Origin: Candidatus Sulfobium mesophilum
Lineage (GTDB): Bacteria; Nitrospirota; Thermodesulfovibrionia; Thermodesulfovibrionales; UBA6898
Direction: 5' to 3'
Length of the DNA: 49,673 bases
Assembly: GCA_900302705.1 (NCBI GenBank)
Contig: OUUY01000141.1
Location: 1 to 49,673, forward strand
Positions 24,051 to 32,608 of this stretch are shown here, piece after piece; the stretch's first letter is position 1, and each line of letters begins with the position of its first letter. Both the position numbers and the translations under genes were made by a program. The notes below the pieces were generated by a model, which saw only the letters and a list, made by a program, of their open reading frames with translations, ran no database searches and was not told the origin of the DNA.

Positions 24051-25022
24051 TTACTCATAAGGGTTCCACAGATGGCAGGAAACGAGTCTCCCTTGGCTCA
24101 TTTTCAGTTCAGGCACTATTTTGTCACAAGGTTCGAAACGTTTCGGGCACCTGGGGTGGAAGGGACATCCCGGGGGTATATGTATCGGACTTGGCACTTC
24201 GCCCTTAAGGACTACCCTTTCAATTTTTTTTTCTTCTTTGGTCACGATTTTTGGAGCCGAGGCAAGCAGTACCGCGCTGTATGGATGGAAAGGCTTATCG
24301 AAGAGTTCTTCTGTCTTAACCTGTTCGACTATCTTTCCGAGATACATCACACCGACTTCGTCGCTGAAGTACTGAACTACCCTGAGATCGTGGCTTATGA
24401 AAAGGAAAGATATCTTCGTCTTCTTTTTAAGCTCTATAAGAAGATTGATTATCTGGGCCTGTATGGAGACATCCAGGGCTGAGAGAGGCTCATCAGCAAC
24501 AATTACCTCGGGAGACACTGCAAGCGCCCGTGCGATGCATATCCTCTGCCGCTGGCCACCGCTGAACTCGTGAGGATACCGGTCGAGCAGCTCGGGTCCG
24601 AGTCCGACCTGCCCGATGATTTCTACGACAGCATCCTTCATTTTCTGCCGGGGCATCAGTCCATGGATCACAAGAGGTTCTGAGACCGTATCGTAAACTG
24701 TTCTTCTTGGGTTCAAAGATGCAAAAGGGTCCTGAAAAATGATCTGGACCGATTTTCTGAAGTTTTTTATCTCCTTACCCTTTATGGCGAATACGTCCTG
24801 CCCTTTGAAAAATACTGAGCCTGATGTGGGCTCCAACAGCCTGAGAACGAGCCTTGCTACAGTCGATTTCCCACATCCGCTTTCCCCTACCATGGCAAAA
24901 ATGCTGTCCTTGTATATGGAAAAATTCACGCCGTCGACTGCCTTAAGGATGCTGTGGTCAGAGGCGAATGCCTTCCTCATTTCAAAATGTTTTCTTAAAG
25001 AGTCAGCCCTGATAAGTTCCAT
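24051..25022 (-). CDS. Oligopeptide/dipeptide ABC transporter ATPase, OppF/DppF type
   Basis: The 323-residue ATPase has Walker A GESGCGKSTVARLVLRLLEP, the signature FSGGQRQRICIARALAV, Walker B VIVADEPLSALDVS, and the C-terminal oligopeptide-transporter extension with cysteines (CPFHPRCPKRFEPCD) that in this family can bind an Fe-S cluster. ATG 25022 is preferred; TTG 25034 is an in-frame alternative. It pairs with the OppD-type gene upstream. No permease or substrate-binding gene is in the window. Confidence 0.88.
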   Translation of the reverse strand: MELIRADSLRKHFEMRKAFASDHSILKAVDGVNFSIYKDSIFAMVGESGCGKSTVARLVLRLLEPTSGSVFFKGQDVFAIKGKEIKNFRKSVQIIFQDPFASLNPRRTVYDTVSEPLVIHGLMPRQKMKDAVVEIIGQVGLGPELLDRYPHEFSGGQRQRICIARALAVSPEVIVADEPLSALDVSIQAQIINLLIELKKKTKISFLFISHDLRVVQYFSDEVGVMYLGKIVEQVKTEELFDKPFHPYSAVLLASAPKIVTKEEKKIERVVLKGEVPSPIHIPPGCPFHPRCPKRFEPCDKIVPELKMSQGRLVSCHLWNPYE

Positions 25023-25043
25023 GCATTTTCCCAAGCACTTTTT

Positions 25044-25991
25044 TCATGTCAGCCCGCACCGTACAAAATGTCCCTCAGAAACCTCTATGAATGGAGTTTC
25101 CTCACCTCTACAAGAGCCTGTTTTCATTGAGCATCTGTCTATGTAACGGCACCCCTTTGGAAAATCCTCAGGACCCGGGACATTCCCGGAGATGGGCTTT
25201 AACGGTATCCCCTTGCCCTTTGGTATTGATTCAAGAAGCCCTATTGTATAAGGATGCCTGGGATTGCTGAACATCTCGGAGGTTTGGGCGAGCTCGACGA
25301 GTTTGCCGGCATACATGATGGCGACCCGCGAAGCGTTTTCAGCGATTATACCGAGGTCATGTGTGATGAAAAGTATCGACATCTTGTGCTCTTCTCTGAG
25401 GTTTTGCACCAGTTCGAGGATCTGAGCCTGAATAGTCACATCGAGTGCTGTTGTGGGCTCGTCCGCAATAAGAAGTGAGGGATTGCACGCGATGGCCATG
25501 GCTATCATGACCCGCTGCCTCATCCCGCCTGACATCTGGTGTGGATACTCTTTTATCCTTACCTCCGGAGAGGGGATCTTCACAGAGCGGAGAAGCTCTA
25601 TGGCCCTGTCAGAAGCGTCTTTCATCGACATTCCGCGATGTGTAACTAAGACTTCTGCGATCTGATACCCTATTGTGAGGACCGGATTAAGTGATGTCAT
25701 AGGTTCCTGAAATACCATGGACATCTTGTTTCCTCTCAGATGCCTTTTGGATTCCTCGTCGAGTTTAAGAAGATCCCTTCCATCAAAAAAAATCTGCCCC
25801 TTTGCAAAAGCGCTGCGAGGCAGTATCCCCATGATAGAGAGGGCGGTGATGCTTTTGCCGCACCCGCTTTCACCTGCCAGTCCGAATATCTCCGATTCTC
25901 CGATAGAGAAATTCAGACCTGATACCACCTCGACGGCATTGGATGCCGATCCGAAATAAATGTGGAGATCCCTCACGTCTAGAAGGGACAC
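25044..25991 (-). CDS. Oligopeptide/dipeptide ABC transporter ATPase, OppD/DppD type
   Basis: The 315-residue ATPase has Walker A GESGCGKSITALSIMGILP, signature MSGGMRQRVMIAMAIA, Walker B LLIADEPTTALDVTIQAQIL and the C-terminal oligopeptide-family extension (GCRYIDRCSMKTGSC). It starts at GTG 25991, 3 bases after the TPR gene stop. OppD and OppF ATPases work as a heterodimer with two permeases and a binding protein. Those are missing here, so the pair must serve membrane components encoded elsewhere or have been recruited. Confidence 0.88.
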   Translation of the reverse strand: MSLLDVRDLHIYFGSASNAVEVVSGLNFSIGESEIFGLAGESGCGKSITALSIMGILPRSAFAKGQIFFDGRDLLKLDEESKRHLRGNKMSMVFQEPMTSLNPVLTIGYQIAEVLVTHRGMSMKDASDRAIELLRSVKIPSPEVRIKEYPHQMSGGMRQRVMIAMAIACNPSLLIADEPTTALDVTIQAQILELVQNLREEHKMSILFITHDLGIIAENASRVAIMYAGKLVELAQTSEMFSNPRHPYTIGLLESIPKGKGIPLKPISGNVPGPEDFPKGCRYIDRCSMKTGSCRGEETPFIEVSEGHFVRCGLT

Positions 25992-25994
25992 TTT

Positions 25995-26702
25995 TTACTG
26001 TTTTTCCTCTTTTTTCAGCAGCCTGATGTAGTTTTCAGCTTCTTTCAGGGAGGGGTTGTCCTGCAGGGCTTTTTCCCATTCCTCAAATGCAAGTCCTGTA
26101 AGCCCCTGCATGTAGTAAGTGAGCCCGAGCTGGACCCAAGCCGGCCCATACGCAGGATTGATCGTCTTTGCGTCTATGAAATGAACGATTGCCTCCTCAG
26201 TCAGCCCTTTATTCCTTAGCGCTACACCCAGTTTTGTATGCCCGTCGGGAAGTTTAGGATACAGTTTCAGGGCCTTTTTGTATTCTGTAATAGCCTCGTC
26301 GTTCATATTGAGCTCAAGATACTTGTTGCCCAGCTTGTAATGCTCGTTAGCAAGCTTTCCGGCTATAAAAGGCTCAAGGGCATGGGGGTCGGGTCGGGCG
26401 ATCTGAGCAGCTGTCGTGAAAACTTCCTCTGCTCTTTTAAAATCGCCCAGGTCATTATATGTAATTGCCAGGTTTAGCGATGCCTCCGTATATTTTGGAT
26501 TGATCTGAACGGCCCTCTCAAAATGTGCTGAAGCCTTTTTGAGTTCGCCTTTCATGCTATAGATTATCCCAATTTTGTTATGAACATCAGCATATTCCGG
26601 ATTAAGGGCGATCACCTCCCGCAAAAGCGGCTCTGCTTCGTCAAGTTTCCCTTCATTGAAAAGTTTCGTGCCGAGCTCATAAAGCTCAGATACCGGTGTC
26701 AT
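25995..26702 (-). CDS. TPR-repeat protein
   Basis: The 235-residue protein is built of about five to six tetratricopeptide repeats, such as AEPLLREVIALNPEYADVHN, KASAHFERAVQINPKYTEA, AITEYKKALKLYPKLPDGH and AFEEWEKALQDNPSLKEAE. No signal peptide is seen, so it is probably a cytoplasmic scaffold. It is first in the TPR-oppD-oppF-mlaEFD unit. Its ATG (26702) lies only 8 bases after a -10 box, so its own mRNA would be leaderless. Confidence 0.88.
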   Translation of the reverse strand: MTPVSELYELGTKLFNEGKLDEAEPLLREVIALNPEYADVHNKIGIIYSMKGELKKASAHFERAVQINPKYTEASLNLAITYNDLGDFKRAEEVFTTAAQIARPDPHALEPFIAGKLANEHYKLGNKYLELNMNDEAITEYKKALKLYPKLPDGHTKLGVALRNKGLTEEAIVHFIDAKTINPAYGPAWVQLGLTYYMQGLTGLAFEEWEKALQDNPSLKEAENYIRLLKKEEKQ

Positions 26703-26710
26703 ACGTATCT

Positions 26711-26740
26711 ACTATAGGGATATAAAAGAAAATTTGTCAA
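26711..26740 (-). promoter_or_regulatory. Promoter of the TPR-opp-mla unit
   Basis: On the minus strand TTGACA (26740-26735) and TATAGT (26716-26711) are 18 bases apart. Eight bases separate the -10 box from the ATG, the same spacing as at infA, so transcription should start at or next to the start codon. A small hairpin (26750-26768, CGGCT/AGCCG) just upstream may end the preceding unit. Confidence 0.65.
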
Positions 26741-26842
26741 GAAATGAAGCGGCTTGCAAAAGCAGCCGATTTCACCAGCTTTTAATCTTTGATACGGATA
26801 TTTTCGGGGATAAAGATGACGAAAAAATGCGTATGGTCTTCG

Positions 26843-27259
26843 CTAAGTCTTTACGGTCTTAATAAGAAAATTTCTGTCTGCGAATTCGTCGGTTTTTTTG
26901 ATGAGGAGCCAGTCTTTATCTTTGCCGGACATCCTGGTGAGGACGAACATGCCGTTTAGCTTCCTACCCTTAAAGACAACCTCCAGTTTCCCGGACGTAA
27001 TGTTTCCGCCCTTAATGACGCAGGTGCCTTTGTCCCATATAAAGACATCTCCTGCTCCATAATTCCCCTCAGGGATTTTGCCTTCGAAGCCGGCGTAGTC
27101 AAGTGGATGGTCGTCGACCAACACAGCAAGCCTCTTGTCAGCCGGGTTCATTGAAGGGCCTTTTGGTACTGCCCATGACTTAAGAACTCCGTCCATCTCA
27201 ATCCGCAGGTCGAAGTGGAGTCGTTTTGCGTGGTGCTCGTGGACGACAAAGACAGACAT
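26843..27259 (-). CDS. Stand-alone DNA ligase D 3'-phosphoesterase domain protein
   Basis: The LigD phosphoesterase domain trims 3' ends during bacterial end joining. The 138-residue protein is the whole domain and nothing more: VVHEHHAKRLHFDLRIEMDG, LKSWAVPKGPSMNP, DHPLDYAGFEGKIPEGNYG, and VLTRMSGKDKDWLLIKK. The conserved HxxxRxHxD-like and EGxIPEGxYG motifs are present. I choose ATG 27259 after GAGG; GTG 27265 is an alternative. No ligase, polymerase domain or Ku gene is visible. It sits at the end of the Tol/Moa/Ccs unit. Confidence 0.88.
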   Translation of the reverse strand: MSVFVVHEHHAKRLHFDLRIEMDGVLKSWAVPKGPSMNPADKRLAVLVDDHPLDYAGFEGKIPEGNYGAGDVFIWDKGTCVIKGGNITSGKLEVVFKGRKLNGMFVLTRMSGKDKDWLLIKKTDEFADRNFLIKTVKT

Positions 27260-27286
27260 ATTCACACCTCACTTATGCGCCGCCTG

Positions 27287-28012
27287 TCATTGCTCCTTTT
27301 TTATTTTCAAAGCAAGCAGCGTTGTCATTCCGGATAAGAAAAGTATACCACCGATAAGCGCCCACATCGCTCCGGGGTCTCGGCTTACTTCTATGAGAGC
27401 CACCGGCAAGGGCTGAAACCTGACTGTCTTAATATAAATGCCATACCCTCCATGGAAAGACGGGCTGTTTGGTCTTATGATATCACTCTTAAAACGGACT
27501 CCTTCCCTCAGATAGCTTATCCCGGCGGACCAGTCACCGACATAGCCTGAGGAATCAATATCAGCCTTGATCTCTTCAAAAAGTACTGATGTGCCGTCAG
27601 AAAGCGGGACTGTGGTTCCTCTTGCCACAAAGCCGGTTTCTTTGAAACTTCCATAGGAACTAAAAAGATGGGCAAGAAGGACAAAAAGAAAGCCGATATG
27701 AATTACCTGCGGAGAAAGGGTCAGGAGCATATTCCTGGCCCCTGTTTTCTTCATAACGGACTCAATGCTGCAAACAAGCGTATTTGCGGTAAGGAGCGAC
27801 AGAACCCCCACCGCTGCCCACAACCACCAGACAGACCCTAAAGGGTTATCCGCCATCCACTGAAAAAGAGGCATTACGTGCAGTGTTTGGAACTCCTCCT
27901 TCAGAGGCATGATGAACGAACCATAGAGAATAATGCACAATAGCACGAAAAGCAGCCATAGAGCGGTCCTCAAAGAAAGGAAAAAGTCGAGGATCTTCTT
28001 TCCCATACCCAT
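27287..28012 (-). CDS. ResB-like cytochrome c biogenesis protein
   Basis: ResB/Ccs1 works with CcsA in system II cytochrome c maturation and helps deliver heme to apocytochrome in the periplasm. The 241-residue protein is short compared with typical ResB (over 400). It has helices near residues 15-33, 60-80 and 100-118, a periplasmic beta-rich segment (residues 120-205) and a C-terminal helix (MWALIGGILFLSGMTTLLAL). It lies 9 bases after ccsA, which supports the assignment. Confidence 0.82.
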   Translation of the reverse strand: MGMGKKILDFFLSLRTALWLLFVLLCIILYGSFIMPLKEEFQTLHVMPLFQWMADNPLGSVWWLWAAVGVLSLLTANTLVCSIESVMKKTGARNMLLTLSPQVIHIGFLFVLLAHLFSSYGSFKETGFVARGTTVPLSDGTSVLFEEIKADIDSSGYVGDWSAGISYLREGVRFKSDIIRPNSPSFHGGYGIYIKTVRFQPLPVALIEVSRDPGAMWALIGGILFLSGMTTLLALKIKKEQ

Positions 28013-28021
28013 TATTTTGTC

Positions 28022-28777
28022 TCAGAATGTATGTGAACTTTTCATAAGCAAACTTACGCCCAGATAGGTAAACATCACAATAACGAAGCCGACGATGCCA
28101 AGCACGGCAGAGGGCTTCCCTGACCACCACCTTCTCAATCGCGCATGCAGATAAAGACTGTAAAATAACCATAGGATCACTGTCCATAGCTCCTTAGGTG
28201 TCCAGAGCCAGTAAGTGCCCCATGCCAGATAGGCCCATATGCCCCCAAATACCATTGCCGCGGAGAAGAGAAAGTAGCCTACGAGTATTGCCTTGTACTG
28301 AAGCACTTCGATATTGTCAACAGATTTCTGTGCCGTTCCGCCCGTATTTTCTTCGTAACCTTTGAACAAAATGAAAGTCATGCCTAATGCCGCGGCAATG
28401 CCGAAAAGCGCGTAAGAGAAAAAAGACAGTGTGACATGCGATTCAAACCAGAAGGTTTTCAACACAGGAGGCAGCGGCGTATTGTGCGGCGGATAAAAAA
28501 GCGAGATGAGGGCGAAAAATACAGCCATGCCCACTATGGGGATTAGATGTCTTCGCCTGCTGCTGAGCCCCAAAGTCATGGGCAGGCCAAAAAGCACTGT
28601 CGATGCAGAAAGGAAATAAAGCGTATCGTGCGGACCGATTATCGGAAGTCTCCCCAGTTGCATTCCCCTGAATAACATGTACCCCGCCTGCACTATAAAG
28701 CCGGCATACACGAAGGCAGTCCTGTAAAGTCCCATAAGGTACAGACCGACCGGAATCAGTGGCGCCAGGTTTGTCAT
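28022..28777 (-). CDS. ccsA: CcsA/CcmC-type cytochrome c assembly protein
   Basis: CcsA handles heme at the outer face of the inner membrane for attachment to cytochrome c. The 251-residue protein has seven to eight helices, a conserved His region (WFESHVTLSFFSYALFGIAA) and the tryptophan-rich motif WGTYWLWTPKELW. The usual form has Asp after the third Trp (WDPKE), whereas Thr is present here. Start ATG 28777 overlaps the HD-domain stop as ATGA; a longer ORF from 28804 is not needed. Paired with the ResB-like gene, it makes system II maturation likely. Confidence 0.87.
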   Translation of the reverse strand: MTNLAPLIPVGLYLMGLYRTAFVYAGFIVQAGYMLFRGMQLGRLPIIGPHDTLYFLSASTVLFGLPMTLGLSSRRRHLIPIVGMAVFFALISLFYPPHNTPLPPVLKTFWFESHVTLSFFSYALFGIAAALGMTFILFKGYEENTGGTAQKSVDNIEVLQYKAILVGYFLFSAAMVFGGIWAYLAWGTYWLWTPKELWTVILWLFYSLYLHARLRRWWSGKPSAVLGIVGFVIVMFTYLGVSLLMKSSHTF

Positions 28778-29589
28778 ACTTTGCTGCCCGGAAATGCTTG
28801 GCAAAATGCCTTTGCCTTGCCGCTGACAAAATCATTAATAAGGTTTGACGCCTTCAGGATATCGTCTGTTCGGGGAAGAAGCGCAAAGAATTTTTCAATA
28901 TACCCTTTCTCCTTAACCAACTCGAAAGAGGGCTGGAAGTTAAGGTCAAAGACCCACGAGGTCAGGAGCAGCTTAAAATCATTTAGATTCTTAAGGAGCC
29001 CGTGTGATACGACCTTGCTCTCCTGGATCGACGAGAGCACTTCGGTTGAATAGCAGGCTGTGTCGGGGAGTCCCAGTACCGCTCCCATCGGCCTGTCGTT
29101 TTCGTCCGCCTGAAAGAAGTCCAGGAAGATCCGCCAGATATCAAGCTTGTCAGCGTCGCGGATCAAACGCAGAAAGAAAAGGTCTTCAGAATAATCCATC
29201 CGAGGCTCCAGAAAGGCGTTATGAAACCTGACTGCGTTTATGACGGTACGGCTTTCTTCCCGACCTATTCCTCCCAGGAACCTTTCCTCAATCAGGATGT
29301 CTGCCCCCAGCTTCCCGTGGTTTACGGATATGCTGTCACGAAATGTCTTGTAGCGGGCATATTGTGGGAACCTCCCGATGTCATGAAAAAGTCCGATTGC
29401 TTCGGCCAGCAGGACTTTTTCAGGCCCGAGCGAAAGCCTCTCTGCAAGTAACCTGATAGTTTCACAGACCGAGGAGGTATGCTCTTCTTTGAGCGTGAGA
29501 TTCATCTGTTCCTTGGGATCCGACAGATAAAAAGATTTGACATATCCTGAAAAGAGGTCTCTTAAGTTGTCAAGGTCTTTTTCGGTCAT
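28774..29589 (-). CDS. HD-domain phosphohydrolase
   Basis: The HD superfamily hydrolyses phosphate esters using metal ions bound by His and Asp. The 271-residue protein has EAIGLFHDIGRFPQYARYKT (the HD pair), an upstream His region (EEHTSSVCETIRLLAERL), AVRFHNAFLEPR and IRDADKLDIWRIFLDFF, a second His/Asp-containing set. I choose ATG 29589 because the longer ORF (to 29661) overlaps moaC. Its substrate is unknown. It is coupled to ccsA by an ATGA overlap. Confidence 0.8.
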   Translation of the reverse strand: MTEKDLDNLRDLFSGYVKSFYLSDPKEQMNLTLKEEHTSSVCETIRLLAERLSLGPEKVLLAEAIGLFHDIGRFPQYARYKTFRDSISVNHGKLGADILIEERFLGGIGREESRTVINAVRFHNAFLEPRMDYSEDLFFLRLIRDADKLDIWRIFLDFFQADENDRPMGAVLGLPDTACYSTEVLSSIQESKVVSHGLLKNLNDFKLLLTSWVFDLNFQPSFELVKEKGYIEKFFALLPRTDDILKASNLINDFVSGKAKAFCQAFPGSKV

Positions 29590-29620
29590 CTCGGCGATCA
29601 ACCCGGGCCCCGGGCTGGAA

Positions 29621-30094
29621 TCATCTTTTGAATGTGCCGCTCTTCCCGCCGCGTTTCTCAATAAGCAGGATATCGGAAATCACTATCTCCCTGTCGACTG
29701 CCTTGCACATGTCATATATTGTCAGGGCGGCAGCGGCAACAGCAGTGAGGGCTTCCATCTCCACACCAGTCTGCCCATTGACCCTGACCCTTGACTCTAT
29801 ATGTATTCGGTCACCTTTTTTGCCGTATTCGAATGCGACCTCAACGGAGGTTATATTCAGGGGATGGCATAGCGGTACGATCCCAGGGGTCTTTTTAGCA
29901 GCCATGATACCTGCGATGCGCGCGACCCCAAGTACATCGCCCTTGGACATCCGGCCCTCCTGTATCAGTCTCAGGGTGGTCTTCTTCATCGATACGGTGC
30001 CTCTGGCAACCGCCTCTCTTGCAGTCGGCGGCTTTTCGGACACATCAACCATCCGGGCCCTCCCCCGGGTATCAAAGTGGGTAAGTTTGCTCAT
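29621..30094 (-). CDS. moaC: Cyclic pyranopterin monophosphate synthase MoaC
   Basis: MoaC converts the 3',8-cyclo-GTP made by MoaA to cyclic pyranopterin monophosphate, the first intermediate of molybdenum cofactor. The 157-residue protein has the family landmarks [20 protein letters not shown], the catalytic region [33 protein letters not shown], and the C-terminal [11 protein letters not shown]. Its ATG overlaps the moaA stop as ATGA. Confidence 0.96.
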   Translation of the reverse strand: MSKLTHFDTRGRARMVDVSEKPPTAREAVARGTVSMKKTTLRLIQEGRMSKGDVLGVARIAGIMAAKKTPGIVPLCHPLNITSVEVAFEYGKKGDRIHIESRVRVNGQTGVEMEALTAVAAAALTIYDMCKAVDREIVISDILLIEKRGGKSGTFKR

Positions 30095-31101
30095 CCGCCT
30101 ATCTTAGACATCGGCCTTCTTCTGCCGGTTCCGAGGGCTTCGGGGCCCTTCAGTGCGGCAATGTTACTAATATTGTGACCCTCAGGCTTTATCTCTATGG
30201 ACAACCTCAGGAGGCGCTCTATCTCTGAATCCGGTTCCCCGCTTCTGATGGCTGCCTTAAGATCGATTTCAGTTTCAGAGAAAAGACAGGGTCTCAGTTT
30301 TCCGTCTGATGTTAACCTTAGGCGGTTACACTCCTTGCAGAAATGGTGCGTAAGGGCGCTGATGAACCCGATGACGCCCCTGGCACCTTTCAGTCTGAAA
30401 TACCGGGAAGGCCCTTCTTTTCTCATATGAACGGGCGTAAGAGGCGCAATAGTCTCTATCGTCTTTTTCAGTTCGTCGGTCGTAATGTACTTATCGGAAC
30501 TCCAGTAATCATTATTGCCAGAAGGCATAAACTCTATAAATCTGACATGATGGTCCGAGTTGAAAGTAAGACTGGCGAATTCGATCACCTCGTCGTCATT
30601 TACTCCACGAATAGGCACCATATTGATTTTAATGGGCCTGAGACCGGCCTTTTCAGCCTCCGAAATCCCTCGCAAAACAGCCTCAAGGGAGCCGCCTCTG
30701 GTAATCTTTTCATACCTTACAGGATCGAAAGAATCGATGCTTACATTTACCCTGTCGAGACCGGCTGAGGCCATCTCTGCCGCGTATTTTTCAAGCAAAA
30801 TACCGTTTGTCGTGAGGCTGAGGTCTTCGATCCCACGGATCTTCTTTATTGAGGATATAAGAAATGAAATATTCTTTCTCGTCAGCGGTTCTCCGCCTGT
30901 AAGGCGGACCTTTCTGACCCCAAGTCCGGCTCCTATTTCTATTATCCTGACTATCTCTTCATAGCTGAGAATTTCCTTGTGCTCGGAAGGAACGACCCCT
31001 TCGGGCGGCATGCAATACAGGCACCGCAGATTGCAGCGGTCCGTAACAGAAACCCTGAGGTAATCTATAACCCTGAAGAAAGTGTCCTTCAGTCCGGTCA
31101 C
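30091..31101 (-). CDS. moaA: GTP 3',8-cyclase MoaA
   Basis: MoaA is a radical SAM enzyme that rearranges GTP in the first step of molybdenum cofactor synthesis. The 336-residue protein has the N-terminal cluster site CNLRCLYC (Cys23, 27, 30), [13 protein letters not shown], and the C-terminal cluster ligands [18 protein letters not shown]. It ends in SKIGG with the double-glycine tail needed for activity. Start is GTG 31101, overlapping the cpoB stop as GTGA. All catalytic residues that can be checked are present. Confidence 0.96.
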   Translation of the reverse strand: MTGLKDTFFRVIDYLRVSVTDRCNLRCLYCMPPEGVVPSEHKEILSYEEIVRIIEIGAGLGVRKVRLTGGEPLTRKNISFLISSIKKIRGIEDLSLTTNGILLEKYAAEMASAGLDRVNVSIDSFDPVRYEKITRGGSLEAVLRGISEAEKAGLRPIKINMVPIRGVNDDEVIEFASLTFNSDHHVRFIEFMPSGNNDYWSSDKYITTDELKKTIETIAPLTPVHMRKEGPSRYFRLKGARGVIGFISALTHHFCKECNRLRLTSDGKLRPCLFSETEIDLKAAIRSGEPDSEIERLLRLSIEIKPEGHNISNIAALKGPEALGTGRRRPMSKIGG

Positions 31102-32009
31102 CTTTTCTTCCCATTCTTCCCGGCGGGTTTTTTCTCCAGTTCTGCGATCTTCTTTTTGGCTAACGGCGCCTCCTTTGAATTGGGGTATTTCTCCAGAAGT
31201 CTCGCCAGGATTGTCTTGCCTGTTTTCTTGTCCCCTATCTCGATGAAGGAGAGCCCCTGCTTCAAAAGCGCTCCGCTTGTCTTGTCACTTTCAGGGTATT
31301 TCTTCAGAAGCGTTTCATAGGCAAGGATTGCGCTTTCGTAGTCCTTCTCTGCGTAATAGGATTCGCCTATCCAGAACTGCGCGTTTCCCGACAGCTTGTC
31401 TTTTGGAAATTCTTTTAGGAATCCCTCGAATTTACCTCTGGCATCCTTGTATTTTTTGTCCTTGAACGCCTGATACGCAGCCTCATATGTCTTTGTTTTA
31501 TCATTTGTCTTCACCTTGTCATTAGCTGGTTCCTTAGCATGCTCTTCTGTAGCGGGCTCGGTCTTCGCCTGCTCGGGCTCCGCTTTCTGGCCTTCGGGCT
31601 GCTTCTGCGCCGCCACTTCACCAGATGCAAGTTTGTCTTTAACGGCCTTTATCTGGGTCTCGATTGAGGCTATCTGTGCCCGCGCTATGTCCCTTTCGGC
31701 TGCTGCCTCCTTCAGTGTCTTTTCCGTGTTATATTTGTACTCTTCGAATCTCCCCTGCAATTCACGAAGATTTGAGGAAACTTCCGTAAGCCTTGAGTTG
31801 ATATCCGCCTGGTTTTCGCGCACTGCAGAGAAAGAGTCTTCCTTTACAACACCGGTCGTTCTTTCCTTCAGGCGATCCACGTCTTTTTTTGTCTCATAGG
31901 AATCACGCCGGACGTCGTTTATGTCCCGTTTGAGCATGTCAAAGTCACTTGAAGATGCGCACGCAGAGACAAAAAGAAACAGAAAGGAAACAAGATAGGT
32001 GCGTGCCAC
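31098..32009 (-). CDS. cpoB: Tol-Pal system protein CpoB/YbgF-like lipoprotein
   Basis: CpoB coordinates peptidoglycan synthesis with Tol-driven outer-membrane constriction. The 303-residue protein has a lipobox (FLFVSAC), a long coiled coil (residues about 22-120), a Lys/Glu/Pro/Ala-rich linker and a C-terminal TPR domain (AYQAFKDKKYKDARGKFEGF, AQFWIGESYYAEKDYESAIL). E. coli CpoB is about 260 residues and lacks the lipid anchor, so the lipoprotein form and long linker differ. The GTG start shares one base with the pal stop. Confidence 0.88.
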   Translation of the reverse strand: MARTYLVSFLFLFVSACASSSDFDMLKRDINDVRRDSYETKKDVDRLKERTTGVVKEDSFSAVRENQADINSRLTEVSSNLRELQGRFEEYKYNTEKTLKEAAAERDIARAQIASIETQIKAVKDKLASGEVAAQKQPEGQKAEPEQAKTEPATEEHAKEPANDKVKTNDKTKTYEAAYQAFKDKKYKDARGKFEGFLKEFPKDKLSGNAQFWIGESYYAEKDYESAILAYETLLKKYPESDKTSGALLKQGLSFIEIGDKKTGKTILARLLEKYPNSKEAPLAKKKIAELEKKPAGKNGKKR

Positions 32010-32575
32010 TACTTGCTCACCTTTCCAAGCACCACGAAATGAGCGCGGCGGTTCTTAGCCCAGCAATCTTCCGTCTCCTCGGTGCACAGAGGTTTCTCTT
32101 CCCCGTAACTGACCGTTTCGATCTTTGAGGAAGACACGCCGAGGGAGAGCAGATAGTCTTTCACTGCCTTTGCCCTTCTGTCGCCCAGGGCGAGGTTGTA
32201 TTCATTTGTCCCGCGGTCGTCGCAATGGCCTTCGACAGACAGCTTTGCACCCGGATTCTTTGTCATCCACGAGGCGATTGCCTTAAGTGCAGACTTGTCT
32301 TCATTTTTTATATCGTATTTATCGAAATCGAAGTGGATGTCTTTAAAAATGCCTTCCTTTTCCTCCATGGCCCCGGCGGCCTTTTCCTGCGATTCAACAG
32401 ATTCCTTTCCCGAGGCGATCTTCTGTTCCGTGACCTTTTCCGGAGGCTTCTGCACGCTCTCCTTCTCTTCTTTTTCAGGTGCAGGCTGCACGGCCTCGGG
32501 CTTTGTGGCCGCCTTCTGGCAGCCGAAAGAGATAAAGGCCAACAACGCAAATAAAACCCAAATCCTTTTCATCAT
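32009..32575 (-). CDS. pal: Peptidoglycan-associated lipoprotein Pal
   Basis: Pal links the outer membrane to peptidoglycan through an OmpA-like domain. The 188-residue protein has a lipobox (FALLAFISFGC), a Glu/Lys/Pro-rich linker (residues about 20-75), and the OmpA domain with FDFDKYDIKNEDKSAL and VEGHCDDRGTNEYNLALGDR, which holds the diaminopimelate-binding Asp/Arg. AGGAGG precedes two adjacent ATG codons. It lies after tolB, as usual. Confidence 0.95.
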   Translation of the reverse strand: MMKRIWVLFALLAFISFGCQKAATKPEAVQPAPEKEEKESVQKPPEKVTEQKIASGKESVESQEKAAGAMEEKEGIFKDIHFDFDKYDIKNEDKSALKAIASWMTKNPGAKLSVEGHCDDRGTNEYNLALGDRRAKAVKDYLLSLGVSSSKIETVSYGEEKPLCTEETEDCWAKNRRAHFVVLGKVSK

Positions 32576-32608
32576 GTTCCTCCTCTGTTTATAAAAAAAA
32601 TAAAAATA

